From: Streptomyces sp. NBC_01716
GTDB taxonomy: Bacteria; Actinomycetota; Actinomycetes; Streptomycetales; Streptomycetaceae
Direction: 5' to 3'
Length of the DNA stretch: 64,000 nt
NCBI RefSeq assembly: GCF_036248275.1
Contig: NZ_CP109181.1
Coordinates: 1,860,001-1,924,000, forward strand
Shown here: piece by piece, positions 19,318 through 30,141 of the stretch
Layout: each line of letters starts with the position of its first letter
Numbering within the stretch: position 1 is the stretch's first letter
Translations under genes and position numbers: made by a program
The notes under the pieces: model-generated
Seen by the model: only the letters and a program-made list of their open reading frames with translations
The model's database searches: none
What the model was told of the DNA's origin: nothing

Positions 19318-21216
19318 ATGACAGGAAACGCGGGTGATCTTCCGCAATCGGCCGGCCCGGCCCGTGTCGCGGCGGCCGGGGGCTTGGTGATGAGCCGTGC
19401 GCAGGCACTGCCGCGCTTCGAGCTCGGTCCGGACGACGGCACCGGCACGAAGCCGTTGGTACTGCCCTGGCGGGCCACGCTGGCGGACGCGGTGCGGGGC
19501 ATCAGCGGGCGGCAGTCCGCCGAACACCTTGAGACGTGGGTGTCCGGCGGCATCGGCATGACCCTTGAGACTTCCGCCCGAGGCATGTCGATCAACATGC
19601 CGGACGGCCCGCCGTATGTGGACGGCGAACTCCTGCGGGGACGCGTCGTCGCCATCCTGGATCAGTGGGATCGTCTCGCGAATGAGCCCATGGGGAGCGT
19701 GGCGCCTTGGGGAGTTGGCGACAAGACCGTCATCGACGCCGCCAGCGGTACCGCCGTGCCACCTCCCAGCCGGCTCGTTCCCCAGACGATCGCCGACGCG
19801 GGCAAGGGTGCCGCCGGCGACATCTGCCTGATCGACGACGCCGGCAGTGTGACGTGGGCGGAACTGGCCGCTCTTGCCGCCGGCTACGCGGCGGGGCTGT
19901 GGCAGGCCGGACTGGGACCCGGAGACGTAGCGGCGGTGGCTCTGCCACGAAACCGTCACCTGATCGCCGCGTACCTCGGTGTCTGGCACGCCGGTGCCGC
20001 CTTCGCCCCGGTCGACGCGACCCATCCGGCAGCGCGTGTCGCACGTCAGCTGGAAGCCGTCGGTGCGCGGGCCGTCGTCGGAGACCCGGGAAACACACTT
20101 CCCGGACCGCTGCCCCGGATCCGGCCCGTTCGGGGCAGCTCCGCTCCGGAGCACCGGCACAGCCCCGGCGAACTCGCCTATGTGATGTGTACCTCCGGGT
20201 CCACCGGCGAACCGAAGGCCGTGGGGGTGTCGCACGGCGCGCTCGCCGGCTGTGTCGAAGCGTTCCGCGATGTTCTGGGCGACGGCCGAAGGACCGCCTA
20301 TCTCACCGGATCCACGTTTGACATATCCCTGCTGGAGTTCACGTATCCGCTGACCACCGACGGTGTCCTGCTCGTGGTGGGAGACGCCCGGCGTCGTGAC
20401 CCCGCCGACACCACGCGCTGGCTGCTGGATCAGCGGGCCGATCTGATCCAGGCGACCCCGAGTGCGTGGAGTCTGATGACGGACTCGCTACGCGAGGACA
20501 TGTCTCACACCGTTCTGCTCTGCGGGGGCGAGGCCCTGGCTCCTGATCTCGCAGCCCGCCTCACCGCCACCGGCGCTCAGGTGTGGAACTGTTACGGACC
20601 GACCGAAGCCACCATCTGGGCCACCGTGCAGCCACTCACTTCCGGGACGACGGGCCCCGTGTCCATCGGCCGGCCGCTTCCGGGGACCACCGCGCATGTC
20701 TTGTCCGGCCCCGGTCTGGTGCCGGTCGCCGTCGGCGAGCCGGGCGAACTCTATATCGGAGGGCGGCAGCTCGCCGTCGGCTACCTCGGACGTGACGACC
20801 TCACCGCGGAAGCTTTCGTCACCCATCCCGTCCATGGCCGCGTCTACCGGACAGGAGACATCTGTTCGTGGCGGGATGACGGCACTCTTCGTTTCCACGG
20901 CCGTGAAGACGGCCAGGTCAAGGTGCGGGGCCATCGGGTGGAACTGGTGGAGATCGACGCCGCCGTGGAGTCTCACCCCAAGGTGCGCAGGGCGGCGACC
21001 CTCCTCTCCGGAGAGGGCGAGACGGCGTCGCTGCTGTGCTGTCTCGAACCGGCTGACGGGGCCGATCCCGATGCCACCGAGCTCCGTACGTTCATCGCCG
21101 GTCTGCTTCCCGGGGCTTGGGTGCCGGCGCGGTTCGCGATCGTCGACGAACTGCCCCGGACATCCAGTGGCAAGGTCGACCGCCGTGCGCTGACGGCGCT
21201 TGCCAGCAACTCCTGA
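19318..21216 (+). CDS. Free-standing adenylation domain, glycine-like code
   Basis: 632 residues. The ATG at 19318 is preferred to the one seven codons earlier because CAGGAGGAGCC precedes it. Residues ~1-140 are not a standard A domain: they resemble the last part of a condensation domain (MSINMPDGPPYVDGELLRG, then VVAILDQWDRLANEP) without HHxxxDG. The A domain follows: MCTSGSTGEPKA, NCYGPTE, YRTGD, and SSGKVDRR at the end. The GrsA-aligned pocket reads DILQLGCIWK, one change from the glycine code DILQLGLIWK. There is no carrier domain, so the aminoacyl group must go to a T domain in trans, most plausibly the A-less first T of the NRPS gene at 23033. It lies 72 bases after the SARP gene and 35 bases before the carbamoyltransferase. 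Confidence 0.9.
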   Translation: MTGNAGDLPQSAGPARVAAAGGLVMSRAQALPRFELGPDDGTGTKPLVLPWRATLADAVRGISGRQSAEHLETWVSGGIGMTLETSARGMSINMPDGPPYVDGELLRGRVVAILDQWDRLANEPMGSVAPWGVGDKTVIDAASGTAVPPPSRLVPQTIADAGKGAAGDICLIDDAGSVTWAELAALAAGYAAGLWQAGLGPGDVAAVALPRNRHLIAAYLGVWHAGAAFAPVDATHPAARVARQLEAVGARAVVGDPGNTLPGPLPRIRPVRGSSAPEHRHSPGELAYVMCTSGSTGEPKAVGVSHGALAGCVEAFRDVLGDGRRTAYLTGSTFDISLLEFTYPLTTDGVLLVVGDARRRDPADTTRWLLDQRADLIQATPSAWSLMTDSLREDMSHTVLLCGGEALAPDLAARLTATGAQVWNCYGPTEATIWATVQPLTSGTTGPVSIGRPLPGTTAHVLSGPGLVPVAVGEPGELYIGGRQLAVGYLGRDDLTAEAFVTHPVHGRVYRTGDICSWRDDGTLRFHGREDGQVKVRGHRVELVEIDAAVESHPKVRRAATLLSGEGETASLLCCLEPADGADPDATELRTFIAGLLPGAWVPARFAIVDELPRTSSGKVDRRALTALASNS

Positions 21217-21251
21217 CGTACCTGTTCCGCAACGAAGTCGGAGGATTCCCG

Positions 21252-23036
21252 GTGAAGATACTCGGCCTGAGTGGGTTCCATACGAGTGCGGCCTTCAAAC
21301 GGGCCCAGCTGCCGGACCTGGACGAGCGCGAGCTTCGCATTCTCCAGGGCCAGGACTCGGCCGCCGCTCTGCTGGTGGACGGGGAGGTACGCGCCGCCGC
21401 CGCGGAGGAACGCTTCTCCGGGGAGAAGGCCACCGGACTCTTCCCGGCGGCCGCGATACGCGACGCCCTCGACCGCAGCGGTGTGAAAGCGCATGAACTG
21501 GACGTCGTCGCGCACGGCTTCGCCTACCAACGGCCCTCCGGGGCCGGCGAGGGCAGCGATTACCGCACGCGCCAGTTCGATGAGGTCTTCGACCCGGAGC
21601 TTCAGGCCCAGTGGCTGGGCGAGCACTTTCCCGGCGTCGACTGGCGAGAGCGCCTGCGCCCCGTGCCGCATCACCTTGCCCATGCCGCCAGCGCCTATTA
21701 CCCCTCCGGCGCGTCCGAGTCACTGATCCTCGTGGCGGACGGCATGGGCGAGAGGGAGAGCCTGACGGTGGCCGTGGGGCAGGGCCGCGACATCGAGATC
21801 CTTCACACCGTTCCCGTTCTGCATTCACTCGGAACCTTCTACGGAGCGATCACCCTCTATCTCGGCTTCGACATGATGATGGACGAGTACAAGGTGATGG
21901 GCCTGGCCTCCTTCGGCGACCGGGGCCGCTTCGCCAAAGACTTCGCCGATCTGGTGGTGCGGCATCCGGGTGGGCGGTTCGCGATTCCGCTGCTCGCGCG
22001 TGACCGAGGACTGGTCGAGCAGGAGAGCCTGCGCGGAGCGCTGCGTGTGCTGGCCGAGCGCTTCGGTACGCCGCGCAAGCCGGGCGAGCCGCTGGAACAG
22101 CGGCACATGGACGTCGCGGCCGCCGCGCAGGCGGAGCTGGAGGCCTGTCTCCTGCACGTTCTCTCCCACTACAAGGAGCAGACCGGACTGCGTACCCTCA
22201 GCTTTGCCGGAGGAGTGGCGCTCAACTGCACGGCCAACGGCGTGATCGCGCGCAGTGGCCTCTTCGACGAGGTGCACATCCCGCCGGGTGCCGGCGACGA
22301 CGGCACCGCACTCGGTGCCGCCATGTATGTGGCGTCGACCTCACCCCAGTCACCGCCCGTGGCCCACGCTCCCATGCCCTACTGGGGAAGCTCATTCAGC
22401 AGGTCCGAGATCGAGGGGGCGATCGACGAGCGGCGGGACTGCGAGGCCACGTCCTTTGCCGACTTCGATGAACTCGCCGCCGTGGTCGCGGACGCCCTGG
22501 CCGCCGGGGAGGTGGTCGCGTGGTTCCAGGGCGGTATGGAGTTCGGCCCGCGAGCGCTCGGGCATCGCAGCATTCTCGCGGACCCGCGGGAAAGCGGTAT
22601 GCGGGACCGCATCAACGCGCTGATCAAGCGGCGTGAGGACTTCCGGCCTTTCGCGCCGATTGTTCTGCACCGCTCCGCGGCGGAGCTCTTCGAGATCGAG
22701 CCGGGCACCGAAGACCGCTACGCGCACATGTTGTTCGCCACCGCCACTCGTCCTGGGCACCGACACCATCTCGGTGCGGTCACTCACATCGACGGGAGCG
22801 CGCGAGTTCAGGTCCTTCGGCCGGAACACAATCCACGACTGGCCGCGGTTCTCGAGGAGTTCGCGGAGAGGGCGGGCATACCGGCGCTGCTGAACACCTC
22901 CTTCAATCTCCGCGGTCAGCCGATCGTGCGTGACCCGGCGACGGCCCTGGACACCTTTGTCCGGGGCGGTCTGGACCGGCTGGTCATCGGCGACTTCTCC
23001 GTTCAGCGACGGGGCACCGAGGGAGTGAAGAAGTGA
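21252..23036 (+). CDS. Carbamoyltransferase, NodU/CmcH (TobZ) family
   Basis: 594 residues from the GTG at 21252 ([14 protein letters not shown]), chosen for the GGAGGA site; the open frame upstream overlaps the A-domain gene. The family transfers a carbamoyl group from carbamoyl phosphate to a hydroxyl (or amine) through a carbamoyl-adenylate formed in a Kae1-like domain. Visible: [20 protein letters not shown] start, [14 protein letters not shown] near residue 139, FAGGVALN, and the C-terminal domain signature [19 protein letters not shown] near 428 with [14 protein letters not shown] near 546. The stop overlaps the next NRPS start (GTGA), so the two are translationally coupled. The substrate is not visible. 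A hydroxyl of a residue in the peptide, such as Thr or Ser, is an inference. Confidence 0.93.
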   Translation: MKILGLSGFHTSAAFKRAQLPDLDERELRILQGQDSAAALLVDGEVRAAAAEERFSGEKATGLFPAAAIRDALDRSGVKAHELDVVAHGFAYQRPSGAGEGSDYRTRQFDEVFDPELQAQWLGEHFPGVDWRERLRPVPHHLAHAASAYYPSGASESLILVADGMGERESLTVAVGQGRDIEILHTVPVLHSLGTFYGAITLYLGFDMMMDEYKVMGLASFGDRGRFAKDFADLVVRHPGGRFAIPLLARDRGLVEQESLRGALRVLAERFGTPRKPGEPLEQRHMDVAAAAQAELEACLLHVLSHYKEQTGLRTLSFAGGVALNCTANGVIARSGLFDEVHIPPGAGDDGTALGAAMYVASTSPQSPPVAHAPMPYWGSSFSRSEIEGAIDERRDCEATSFADFDELAAVVADALAAGEVVAWFQGGMEFGPRALGHRSILADPRESGMRDRINALIKRREDFRPFAPIVLHRSAAELFEIEPGTEDRYAHMLFATATRPGHRHHLGAVTHIDGSARVQVLRPEHNPRLAAVLEEFAERAGIPALLNTSFNLRGQPIVRDPATALDTFVRGGLDRLVIGDFSVQRRGTEGVKK

Positions 23037-26000
23037 CGAGAGACCTGCCTCAGGGACCTTCCAGCGGCAGCCCTGCCCACGAGTTGCCCGGGACGGCCGA
23101 TCCACGACTTCTTTCCTACGAGCGGGCCTCGCTGACCCATGTCATGCCGACTGCCCGACGGGACATCACCGACGCGGCGACTCGGCACGGGGTCGGCTCG
23201 GCACGGGTCGTCGAAGCCGCCCTGCACGCGATGCTCGCCGCGGACGGCCACGAAGGAACTGTCCTCTTCCTGCGCGATTCCGGGCATCCAGCCCCGGTGC
23301 CGGAGCTGATGCCGGTGACACCGGTCACGCCCCTGGCCGAGGTGACGAGACTCGGCGCCGTGCGGCCGGCATCCAGTGATTCCCGCACCCCGGCCGTGCC
23401 GGGGCTCGCGTTGCTGTTCACCGAAGCCGACGCGGTCCCACCCATGCCGCGTGAGGCCGACTCCGCCGACGTTGTGGTTCACGTGGACATGGGTGGCGAA
23501 GCCGTAAACGCGACGTGGACCTATGACGCGGACCGCCACACACAGGCGGACATCGACGCCCACGCACGCACTCTGGAGGTGCTGCTGGTCGCCTTGGGCA
23601 CGGAGAATCCGGGTACGGTCGAGGAAGCCCGCCATTCCCGGTCGCCGGGGCTGACCCTGCTCGCGCCCCTTCGTCATTCCGATCAGCTGGACTCCGATCA
23701 GCTGGAAACTTCCACGGAGAAGCGTCTCGCCGAAATCTGGTGCGACCTTCTCCTGTTCGACACCATTGGCCCCGGCGACGACTTTTTCGCTCTCGGCGGT
23801 GACTCCTTCACAGGAACCCGCCTGATGGGGATTGTCGCCAAGACGTGGGGCGTCTACATCGGCATCCAGAGTCTCCAGGATCATCCCACTCTGGCCGGTC
23901 TCGCGTCCGTGATCAGTCGCGCCGTCGACGAGGACTCCGCCGGGGCCTCGTCCCTGTCGCGCGTGCCGTCCCGCGAGGGCACCGGGCCGGCGGTCGTGTC
24001 GCTCGGTCAGGAGCGTCTGTGGTTCCTCGACCATCTGGTGGGGGGAGGCGCGCTGTACAACGTCCCGTTCGTGGTGCGTGTACGTGGCGGATGCGACGTG
24101 GGCTCACTGCACGGGGCGATCCAAGAGCTGGTGGGCCGTCATGAGGCCCTGCGTTCGGGAATTCGTACAGTGGACGGGCGTCCCGTCCCCGTGGTGTGCG
24201 ACGTGGGGACCGGCGTGCCGTGGTCGGTCGTTTCCGCGACTGACGAGAGCCAGGCGTGGAATGTGGTGCGTGCGGGGGTGCGTGAACCTTTCGACCTGAG
24301 CGCGCCGCCGCTGGTGCGGGCGGGATTCGTGCGGTTCGGTGAGGGCACGCGGGGAGACGGGCTGCTCTGGCTCGTCCTCCATCATGTGGTCTGCGACGGC
24401 TGGTCGTTGCGGCTACTTCAGCAGGAGCTCCAGGAACTCTACGAGGCGGGTTCCCCGGCTCGTGAGGCGGATCCAGCGGAGTTCACTCCGTCTTACGCTG
24501 ATTTCGCGGTGTGGGAGCGTGACCGGCTTTCCGGTGAGGTGTTGGAGGAAGGCATCGGGTGGTGGCGCGAATACCTGGAGGGTGCGCCCGGAGCGTTGAG
24601 TCTCTCGCGGGATCGTCCTGGACCCGCGGTGCGGTCCTTCGCGGGTGACATGATCGCCTTCGACGTCCCGGGAACTCTGGTCGAGGGGATTCGCGCTCTG
24701 GCACGGGAGTGCCGATCCACGGTTTTTCATGTGCTGATGACGGCGTTCAACGTGGTGGTGAGCCGTTGGTCGGAACAGGATGACGTGGTCGTCGGAGTGC
24801 TGGGTGGCGGGCGGTCTGGCGCTGTCGGCCTGGACCGTACGGTGGGGTTCTTCGCTCGTACGCTGCCGGTGAGGGTGGATCTGGCGGGTGATCCGTCGTT
24901 CGCCGGACTGGTGCGGCGAGTCCGGGCGAGTTCTTCCGCGGCCCAGGGGCACGAGCATGTGCCGTTCACGTCGCTGGTGAACGCGCTGGTGCCGGAGCGG
25001 GAGAGAGCCGGATCTCCCCTCGTGCAGGTCACCTTCAGTGTGAATCAGGTGGAGCGTCGTCGTTGGCGATGGAGTGACGGAGCTGAGGCGGAGGTCGGCT
25101 CGGTGCACACCGGCACGGCCAAGTTCGATCTAGGGATGCTGATCTTCGACGCCGGTACCGACGGAATGTGGGGCGAGGTGGAATTCGCCTCGCAACTGTT
25201 CGACGTCGCAACGGTTCAGCGATTTGTTGACGAGTTGCTCGCGTTGCTCGAAAAGGCCGCGGTCGACCCGCAGTTGAGGCTCTCGGACCTGGGGGGCCGG
25301 TCCTCCGCCGAGACGGCACCGGTACGCGGCCACCGCGGCACCGAGATGTTGTCCGCCAAGTACGCCGCGTACCGGGAGAAAGACGGTGGTCACGTACCAC
25401 CGTCCAGTGAGCAGGAGCGAATTCTCGCCGGTGCCTGGGAGGAGGTGCTGGGCGTCGAGCGGGTCGACCCGCGGGACAATTTCTTTGATCTGGGAGGAGA
25501 CTCGATCCGCGGTGTGCACATGCTTGCCACGGTGCGTCGGCGCGGGCTGACGTTCGAGCTTCAGGATCTGTTTCAGAACCGGACCGTCGAGGCTCTGGCC
25601 CGGTGCTGCACACCGGTCGCGGCTCGCGACAAGGATCTGGATCCGTTCTCCATGATTTCTCCGTCGGATCGGGAGCGGATGCCCGCGACCGCGGTCGACG
25701 CCTATCCGCTGGTGTCGCTTCAGACAGGGATGATCTATGAGATGGAGGCGGACACCCAGCGCAATCTCTACCACAACGTGGACAGCTTCCGGGTACGTGG
25801 CCTCTTCTCGGAAGATCTCTTCCGTCAAGCCGTCGACGACGTGGTCAGTCGCCACGATGTTCTACGTACATCCCTGCACATGAACGGCTTCGACGATCTG
25901 CTCCAGATTGTTCACGAGAGCGCGAGCATCTCCCTGGCAGTGCGGGACGTCAGTTCCCTCCCGGAAGACGAGCGGGCGGAAGTCCTGGACGCCGCGGTTG

Positions 26001-28876
26001 GAGAACAGCGCGGGCTTCCTTTCGACGCGACCGTTCCAGGCCTGATGCGCTTTGTTGTCCATCTGCTGGACGACCGCGAATTCCAATGGACGATAGCAGA
26101 GCATCACGCGATACTGGACGGCTGGAGTCTGAATGCGACCGTCAACGAGATACTGAGCCGTTACGCTGCCCTTCTCAGTGCCCCTGACGCCCCATTGGCT
26201 CCGCCGCCGGCCTCCCAGTTCCGGGACTTTGTCGCACTTGAGCGGCGGGAGGTACTCGGGCATACCTCGGCCGCGTTCTGGGAGGAGGCTGTGCGGGACT
26301 GGGAACTGCCGCTGTTGCCTCGTGTGCCCCTTGCCGGGCGTGGGGTTGTGATGCCGCCGGCCAACAGCCCTGGATCGGCAGACCGATCACCGTCGGCCCG
26401 CAACGACGATTTCTACGGGTCCAGGCAGAGCAAGCTGGATCACGCGCTGCGCGATCGGCTGACGGATGTTTCGCTGCAATTCGGTCTACCGCTGAAGAGC
26501 GTACTGCTGAGTGTGCATCTGATTGTCATGTCGACGCTGACAGGGCATCCGATGCCGGTAACCGGTGTGGCTTCGAACGGGCGACCGGAGACCGAAGGGG
26601 GCGTTGATTCCCGTGGCATGTATCTGAATTCTTTGCCCTTTTCGGTGCCGATTGAAGGCACTTTCTCCGACATCGTTCATGCGGTCTTCAAGCGCGAAAC
26701 GGAGATTATTCCGTACCGGCGCTACCCGAGCGCGCAGATTCAGGCACTGGCCGGCGGAGGCCGGCTACACGAGGCGCATTTCGCATACAATCACTTCCAC
26801 GTGCTGGGAGATGTCCTGGGTGATGGCCGGGTGAGCATCGTAAGCACCGGAGGTGACTCATACCTGAGCGCCCGGGTAGGACCGACGGACTTCCCGTTCC
26901 TCTGCGCCTTCCTGCGTGATCCTCTGTCGGACGACATCCACCATGTCATTGACTTTCACACCGCCGAGTTCACCGACGATCAGGTTCAGTCCTTCATCGA
27001 CTGCTATCTGCGGGTGATGCATTCGGTTGCTGAGGATCCTTATCGTCGGGTGGACACCATTGATGTCCTTTCCGATGAGGAGCGGCGGGCGTTTTCCTCG
27101 TGGAATTCGACGGCCGCGGATCTGGTGTGGGATTCGGTGGATGAGGGGGTGGTGGCGCGGGCGTTGGAGCGGCCGGGTGCGGTGGCGGTGCGGGATCGTG
27201 GTGTGTCTGTGTCGTATGGGGAGTTGGTGGCGCGGGCTGATGGGGTGGCTGCGGCGTTGCGGGCTGTGGGTGTGGGGCGTGGTGGGGTGGTGGGGTTGTG
27301 TGTGGAGCGTTCGGCGGATCTTGTGGTGGGGATGCTGGGTGTGTTGCGGGCGGGGGCGGCGTATGTGGCGCTGGATCCGGAGTATCCGCGGGAGCGGCTG
27401 GCGTTCATGCTGGAGGATTCCGGGGCGCGGGTGGTGGTGGGGCATGAGTATCTGTTCGACCGTCTCCCGCTGGACGGCCGGACCACCATCGACATCAGCC
27501 AGGTGCGGCCCATGGGGATCCCGGAGTCGGCCAAGTCGGTCGCTTCGGCCGGATCTCCGGTGTGTCTGACGTATACATCGGGATCCACGGGACAGCCGAA
27601 GGGCGCCTTGCTGCCACACGCGGGCGTGGTGCGGCTGGTCTGCGGGACGGACTTCGTGTCGTTCTCGGAGTCTTCGGTGATCGCACAGATCTCCTCGTCG
27701 TCGTTCGATCCTCTGACGCTGGAGGTGTGGGGTGCGCTGCTGAACGGGGGACGGCTGGTCATGGTTCCGCCGGACGTGGTGGTGGACCCGGTCGCGCTGC
27801 CGGAGCTGTTGCGCTCAGAAGGCGTGACAACGCTGGTGATAGTCACGGCACTGTTCAACGCGACAGTGGCGCAATTCGCGGATGCCTTCGCCTCGATGGA
27901 CCAGATCTACATCGGAGGTGAGTCGATGAATCCTGCCATGGTGCGGCGTGCCCTCGAAGCGGGGGACGCACAGATCTACAACGTCTACGGGCCAACTGAG
28001 GTGAGTTGCATCTCCACATCCGAACCCTTGGTGGAGGAGCCGGAGGGGACGGGTCGTATTGGTCCGCCGATCGCGAATACGCAGGCGTGGGTGGTGGACC
28101 GGTTCGGGTGGCTGGCGCCGGTGGGTGTGCCGGGTGAGCTGTGGCTGGGTGGTCCTGGTGTGGCGGTGGGCTATTGGGCGCGTCCGGGGCTGACGGCGGA
28201 GAAGTTCGTGCCGGACTGTTTCTCCGGGGTTCCGGGTGCGCGGTTGTACCGGACGGGTGATCTGGCGCGGTGGCTGCCGGACGGGACGCTGGAGTTCGTG
28301 GGGCGTGTCGATCAGCAGGTCAAGATCAGGGGTTTCCGGGTGGAACCGGGCGAGATCGAAGCGGTGCTGTGGTCGCATCCGGAGGTCGAGGCGGCCGTGG
28401 TGGTGCCCATGACGGGGCCGGACGGTTCGCAGCGTCTGGTGGGTTACGGCCAGGGGCCCGGCCTGCGCCCGGGGGACGCGCGAGAGTTGCGCGCGTTCCT
28501 GGCCGAGCGGCTGCCCGAGCACATGGTGCCCGCGCAGGTGGTGGTGCTGGACACGCTGCCGCTGCTGCCCAACGGGAAGATCAACCGGTTGGAACTGCCT
28601 CAACCGGAAGAACGTCAGGCGGAGCCGGGCGAGTTCGTATCGCCCGGAGGCGAGATCGAGGAAACCATCGCTCGGATCTGGTCCGAGGTGCTGGGCGTGG
28701 AACGGATCTCGGCCACCGACGACTTCTTTGATCTCGGTGGGCATTCCCTCCACGCCGTCCAGGTCATCACGCGCGTCAATACCCGCCTCGGAGTCGGCAT
28801 CGACCTGAACGATCTTTTCGAGGCCGAGTCTCTGAGCGCGCTGGCCGATCGCTGCGAACTTCTCCGGGCCCGGTAG
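23033..28876 (+). CDS. NRPS with partial C-T, an A-less C-T module, then C'-A-T
   Basis: 1947 residues from the GTG at 23033. Order: ~1-215, a degenerate region like the C-terminal half of a C domain, without HHxxxDG; T1 ([11 protein letters not shown], Ser near 258); C (HHVVCDGWS near 449); T2 ([11 protein letters not shown], Ser near 823) reached directly, with no A domain between; C' (~870-1300, [10 protein letters not shown] and [10 protein letters not shown] near 1023); A ([11 protein letters not shown] near 1514; pocket about D-P-L-I-Y-G-V-C-I-K, unrecognised); T3 ([11 protein letters not shown], Ser near 1903). T1 is probably charged by the free-standing glycine-type A domain. T2 and the following C' closely match the Thr module and C' of the minus arm, as if the Thr A domain had been cleanly deleted. 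No thioesterase is present, so the chain passes to the minus-arm proteins. Confidence 0.94.
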   Translation: MTRDLPQGPSSGSPAHELPGTADPRLLSYERASLTHVMPTARRDITDAATRHGVGSARVVEAALHAMLAADGHEGTVLFLRDSGHPAPVPELMPVTPVTPLAEVTRLGAVRPASSDSRTPAVPGLALLFTEADAVPPMPREADSADVVVHVDMGGEAVNATWTYDADRHTQADIDAHARTLEVLLVALGTENPGTVEEARHSRSPGLTLLAPLRHSDQLDSDQLETSTEKRLAEIWCDLLLFDTIGPGDDFFALGGDSFTGTRLMGIVAKTWGVYIGIQSLQDHPTLAGLASVISRAVDEDSAGASSLSRVPSREGTGPAVVSLGQERLWFLDHLVGGGALYNVPFVVRVRGGCDVGSLHGAIQELVGRHEALRSGIRTVDGRPVPVVCDVGTGVPWSVVSATDESQAWNVVRAGVREPFDLSAPPLVRAGFVRFGEGTRGDGLLWLVLHHVVCDGWSLRLLQQELQELYEAGSPAREADPAEFTPSYADFAVWERDRLSGEVLEEGIGWWREYLEGAPGALSLSRDRPGPAVRSFAGDMIAFDVPGTLVEGIRALARECRSTVFHVLMTAFNVVVSRWSEQDDVVVGVLGGGRSGAVGLDRTVGFFARTLPVRVDLAGDPSFAGLVRRVRASSSAAQGHEHVPFTSLVNALVPERERAGSPLVQVTFSVNQVERRRWRWSDGAEAEVGSVHTGTAKFDLGMLIFDAGTDGMWGEVEFASQLFDVATVQRFVDELLALLEKAAVDPQLRLSDLGGRSSAETAPVRGHRGTEMLSAKYAAYREKDGGHVPPSSEQERILAGAWEEVLGVERVDPRDNFFDLGGDSIRGVHMLATVRRRGLTFELQDLFQNRTVEALARCCTPVAARDKDLDPFSMISPSDRERMPATAVDAYPLVSLQTGMIYEMEADTQRNLYHNVDSFRVRGLFSEDLFRQAVDDVVSRHDVLRTSLHMNGFDDLLQIVHESASISLAVRDVSSLPEDERAEVLDAAVGEQRGLPFDATVPGLMRFVVHLLDDREFQWTIAEHHAILDGWSLNATVNEILSRYAALLSAPDAPLAPPPASQFRDFVALERREVLGHTSAAFWEEAVRDWELPLLPRVPLAGRGVVMPPANSPGSADRSPSARNDDFYGSRQSKLDHALRDRLTDVSLQFGLPLKSVLLSVHLIVMSTLTGHPMPVTGVASNGRPETEGGVDSRGMYLNSLPFSVPIEGTFSDIVHAVFKRETEIIPYRRYPSAQIQALAGGGRLHEAHFAYNHFHVLGDVLGDGRVSIVSTGGDSYLSARVGPTDFPFLCAFLRDPLSDDIHHVIDFHTAEFTDDQVQSFIDCYLRVMHSVAEDPYRRVDTIDVLSDEERRAFSSWNSTAADLVWDSVDEGVVARALERPGAVAVRDRGVSVSYGELVARADGVAAALRAVGVGRGGVVGLCVERSADLVVGMLGVLRAGAAYVALDPEYPRERLAFMLEDSGARVVVGHEYLFDRLPLDGRTTIDISQVRPMGIPESAKSVASAGSPVCLTYTSGSTGQPKGALLPHAGVVRLVCGTDFVSFSESSVIAQISSSSFDPLTLEVWGALLNGGRLVMVPPDVVVDPVALPELLRSEGVTTLVIVTALFNATVAQFADAFASMDQIYIGGESMNPAMVRRALEAGDAQIYNVYGPTEVSCISTSEPLVEEPEGTGRIGPPIANTQAWVVDRFGWLAPVGVPGELWLGGPGVAVGYWARPGLTAEKFVPDCFSGVPGARLYRTGDLARWLPDGTLEFVGRVDQQVKIRGFRVEPGEIEAVLWSHPEVEAAVVVPMTGPDGSQRLVGYGQGPGLRPGDARELRAFLAERLPEHMVPAQVVVLDTLPLLPNGKINRLELPQPEERQAEPGEFVSPGGEIEETIARIWSEVLGVERISATDDFFDLGGHSLHAVQVITRVNTRLGVGIDLNDLFEAESLSALADRCELLRAR
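27029..27510 (+). repeat. 0.48-kb inverted repeat, plus-arm copy
   Basis: Counterpart of 7251-7732 in the plus-arm NRPS gene. Identity begins at GCTGAGGATCC and fades just after the [10 protein letters not shown] codons. A second conserved block, about 28050-28360, matches 6405-6700 and 12760-13045 and encodes the A5-A8 region ([17 protein letters not shown] onwards). The pocket-forming stretch between the two blocks is different in each gene. This is the pattern expected when only the substrate-binding subdomain has been exchanged. Confidence 0.85.
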
Positions 28877-28953
28877 AAGATGGCGCTCACGGCAACCGAC
28901 AGGAGTGCGAGCCCTCTGGGACTTCTCTGTGCGGACCCCCGTGGCCGCCGGTG

Positions 28954-30117
28954 TCATCCGGTGAACTCGACGGTCTCGACCGTGTGCGCCTCGATGGCGT
29001 CCCAGTCGTACTCCACGCCGAGCCCGACACCCTCGGGCACCGGCACACAGCCGTCCGCGCCGATCGCGGTGAGCCCGTCGCGGTAGTCGTCGGCGTAGAT
29101 CAGCTGACTGCGCCCGATCTCCGAGGACTTGGGGTGCACGAAGGACATCTCGTAGTAGTTGGTGTTCCGCAGCGAGGCCATCAGCTGGCGCTGCGCGGGG
29201 CCCGGTGTGTGCAGTTCCACGTCGAGGCCGAGCGCCTCGGTGGCATGGGCGATCTTGAGCGCGCCGGTGATGCCGCCGTCGTACTCGGCGTCGGCGCGCA
29301 TGAAGTCGGTGCCGCCGCCGATCGCGAAGTCCATGTGCTGCTCAAGACCGCGCACGTGCTCGGTCTGGAGCAAGGGCGTGCGGATCAGCTCCCGCAGGCG
29401 CTTGTGGCCGAAGATCGAGATGCCTGTGTCCTTGTACGGGTCCTCCAGCCACAGGTAGTTCGCGTCGTCGCACGCGCGGCCCACCTGTACGGCGTGCGCG
29501 AAGGTCTCCAGCTTGCAGCCGGGGTCGAGCATCAGGTCCATGTCCGGTCCTACGGCCTCGCGCACCCTGGCGATCGTGCGCACCACCTCGGGCACCTCGT
29601 AGGTGTCCCACACGTGCAGCTTGTACGCGCGGTAGCCGAGCTCCTTGCAGGCCACGGCGAAGTCCGCGTACGCCTCGGGGCTGTCGAGGCCGCCGTTCCG
29701 GTCGCCCGCCGCCGTGGAGGCGTAGGCGGGCAGCCGGGTCTTCCAGCCCCCCAGCAGGGTCCGGACAGAGGCGTTGTGCACCCGGCCCGCGAGGTCCCAC
29801 AGCGCGATGTCGACGAAGCCCATGCCCATCTTGTCGAACTTGCGCAACTGCCGTTTGACGTCGTTGTAGATGAGTTCGCGTTGCAGCGGGTCCTTGCCGA
29901 CGAGGTAGTCGCCGAACATCTTCACCTGCGCCGTGGCCACCGAATTACCGCCGACGTACTGGCCGACCGCCCCCTCATCGGTGTAGATCCGGATCGCGTA
30001 GGCGCTGGTCGGCTTACGGCTGCCGGGGGTGTAGACCAGCGAGAAACCGGTGGGGTGCTTGGAGAAGTCGAGCATGTCGAACTTCGCCTTGTCGATGCGA
30101 ATACGTTCGATCTTCAT
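28954..30117 (-). CDS. Enolase-superfamily acid-sugar dehydratase (mandelate racemase group)
   Basis: 387 residues, the usual length. Such enzymes abstract the proton alpha to a carboxylate using a Mg2+ site; most in catabolic loci dehydrate aldonic or aldaric acids to 2-keto-3-deoxy acids. Visible: capping domain, then YKLHVW (base region), metal ligands in LMLDPG, WLEDPY and LQTEHVRG, the aspartate of MRADAEYDGG, and the His of VELHTPG. An Asp/His pair in this order is typical of the mandelate racemase subgroup. It is the last gene of the ABC-transporter operon, 24 bases after the hydroxyacid dehydrogenase, and is convergent with the NRPS arm. The substrate cannot be fixed; an aldonate fits the neighbouring aldolase. 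Confidence 0.9.
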   Translation of the reverse strand: MKIERIRIDKAKFDMLDFSKHPTGFSLVYTPGSRKPTSAYAIRIYTDEGAVGQYVGGNSVATAQVKMFGDYLVGKDPLQRELIYNDVKRQLRKFDKMGMGFVDIALWDLAGRVHNASVRTLLGGWKTRLPAYASTAAGDRNGGLDSPEAYADFAVACKELGYRAYKLHVWDTYEVPEVVRTIARVREAVGPDMDLMLDPGCKLETFAHAVQVGRACDDANYLWLEDPYKDTGISIFGHKRLRELIRTPLLQTEHVRGLEQHMDFAIGGGTDFMRADAEYDGGITGALKIAHATEALGLDVELHTPGPAQRQLMASLRNTNYYEMSFVHPKSSEIGRSQLIYADDYRDGLTAIGADGCVPVPEGVGLGVEYDWDAIEAHTVETVEFTG

Positions 30118-30141
30118 GACGGTCCTTTGCGTTGAGTGGGG

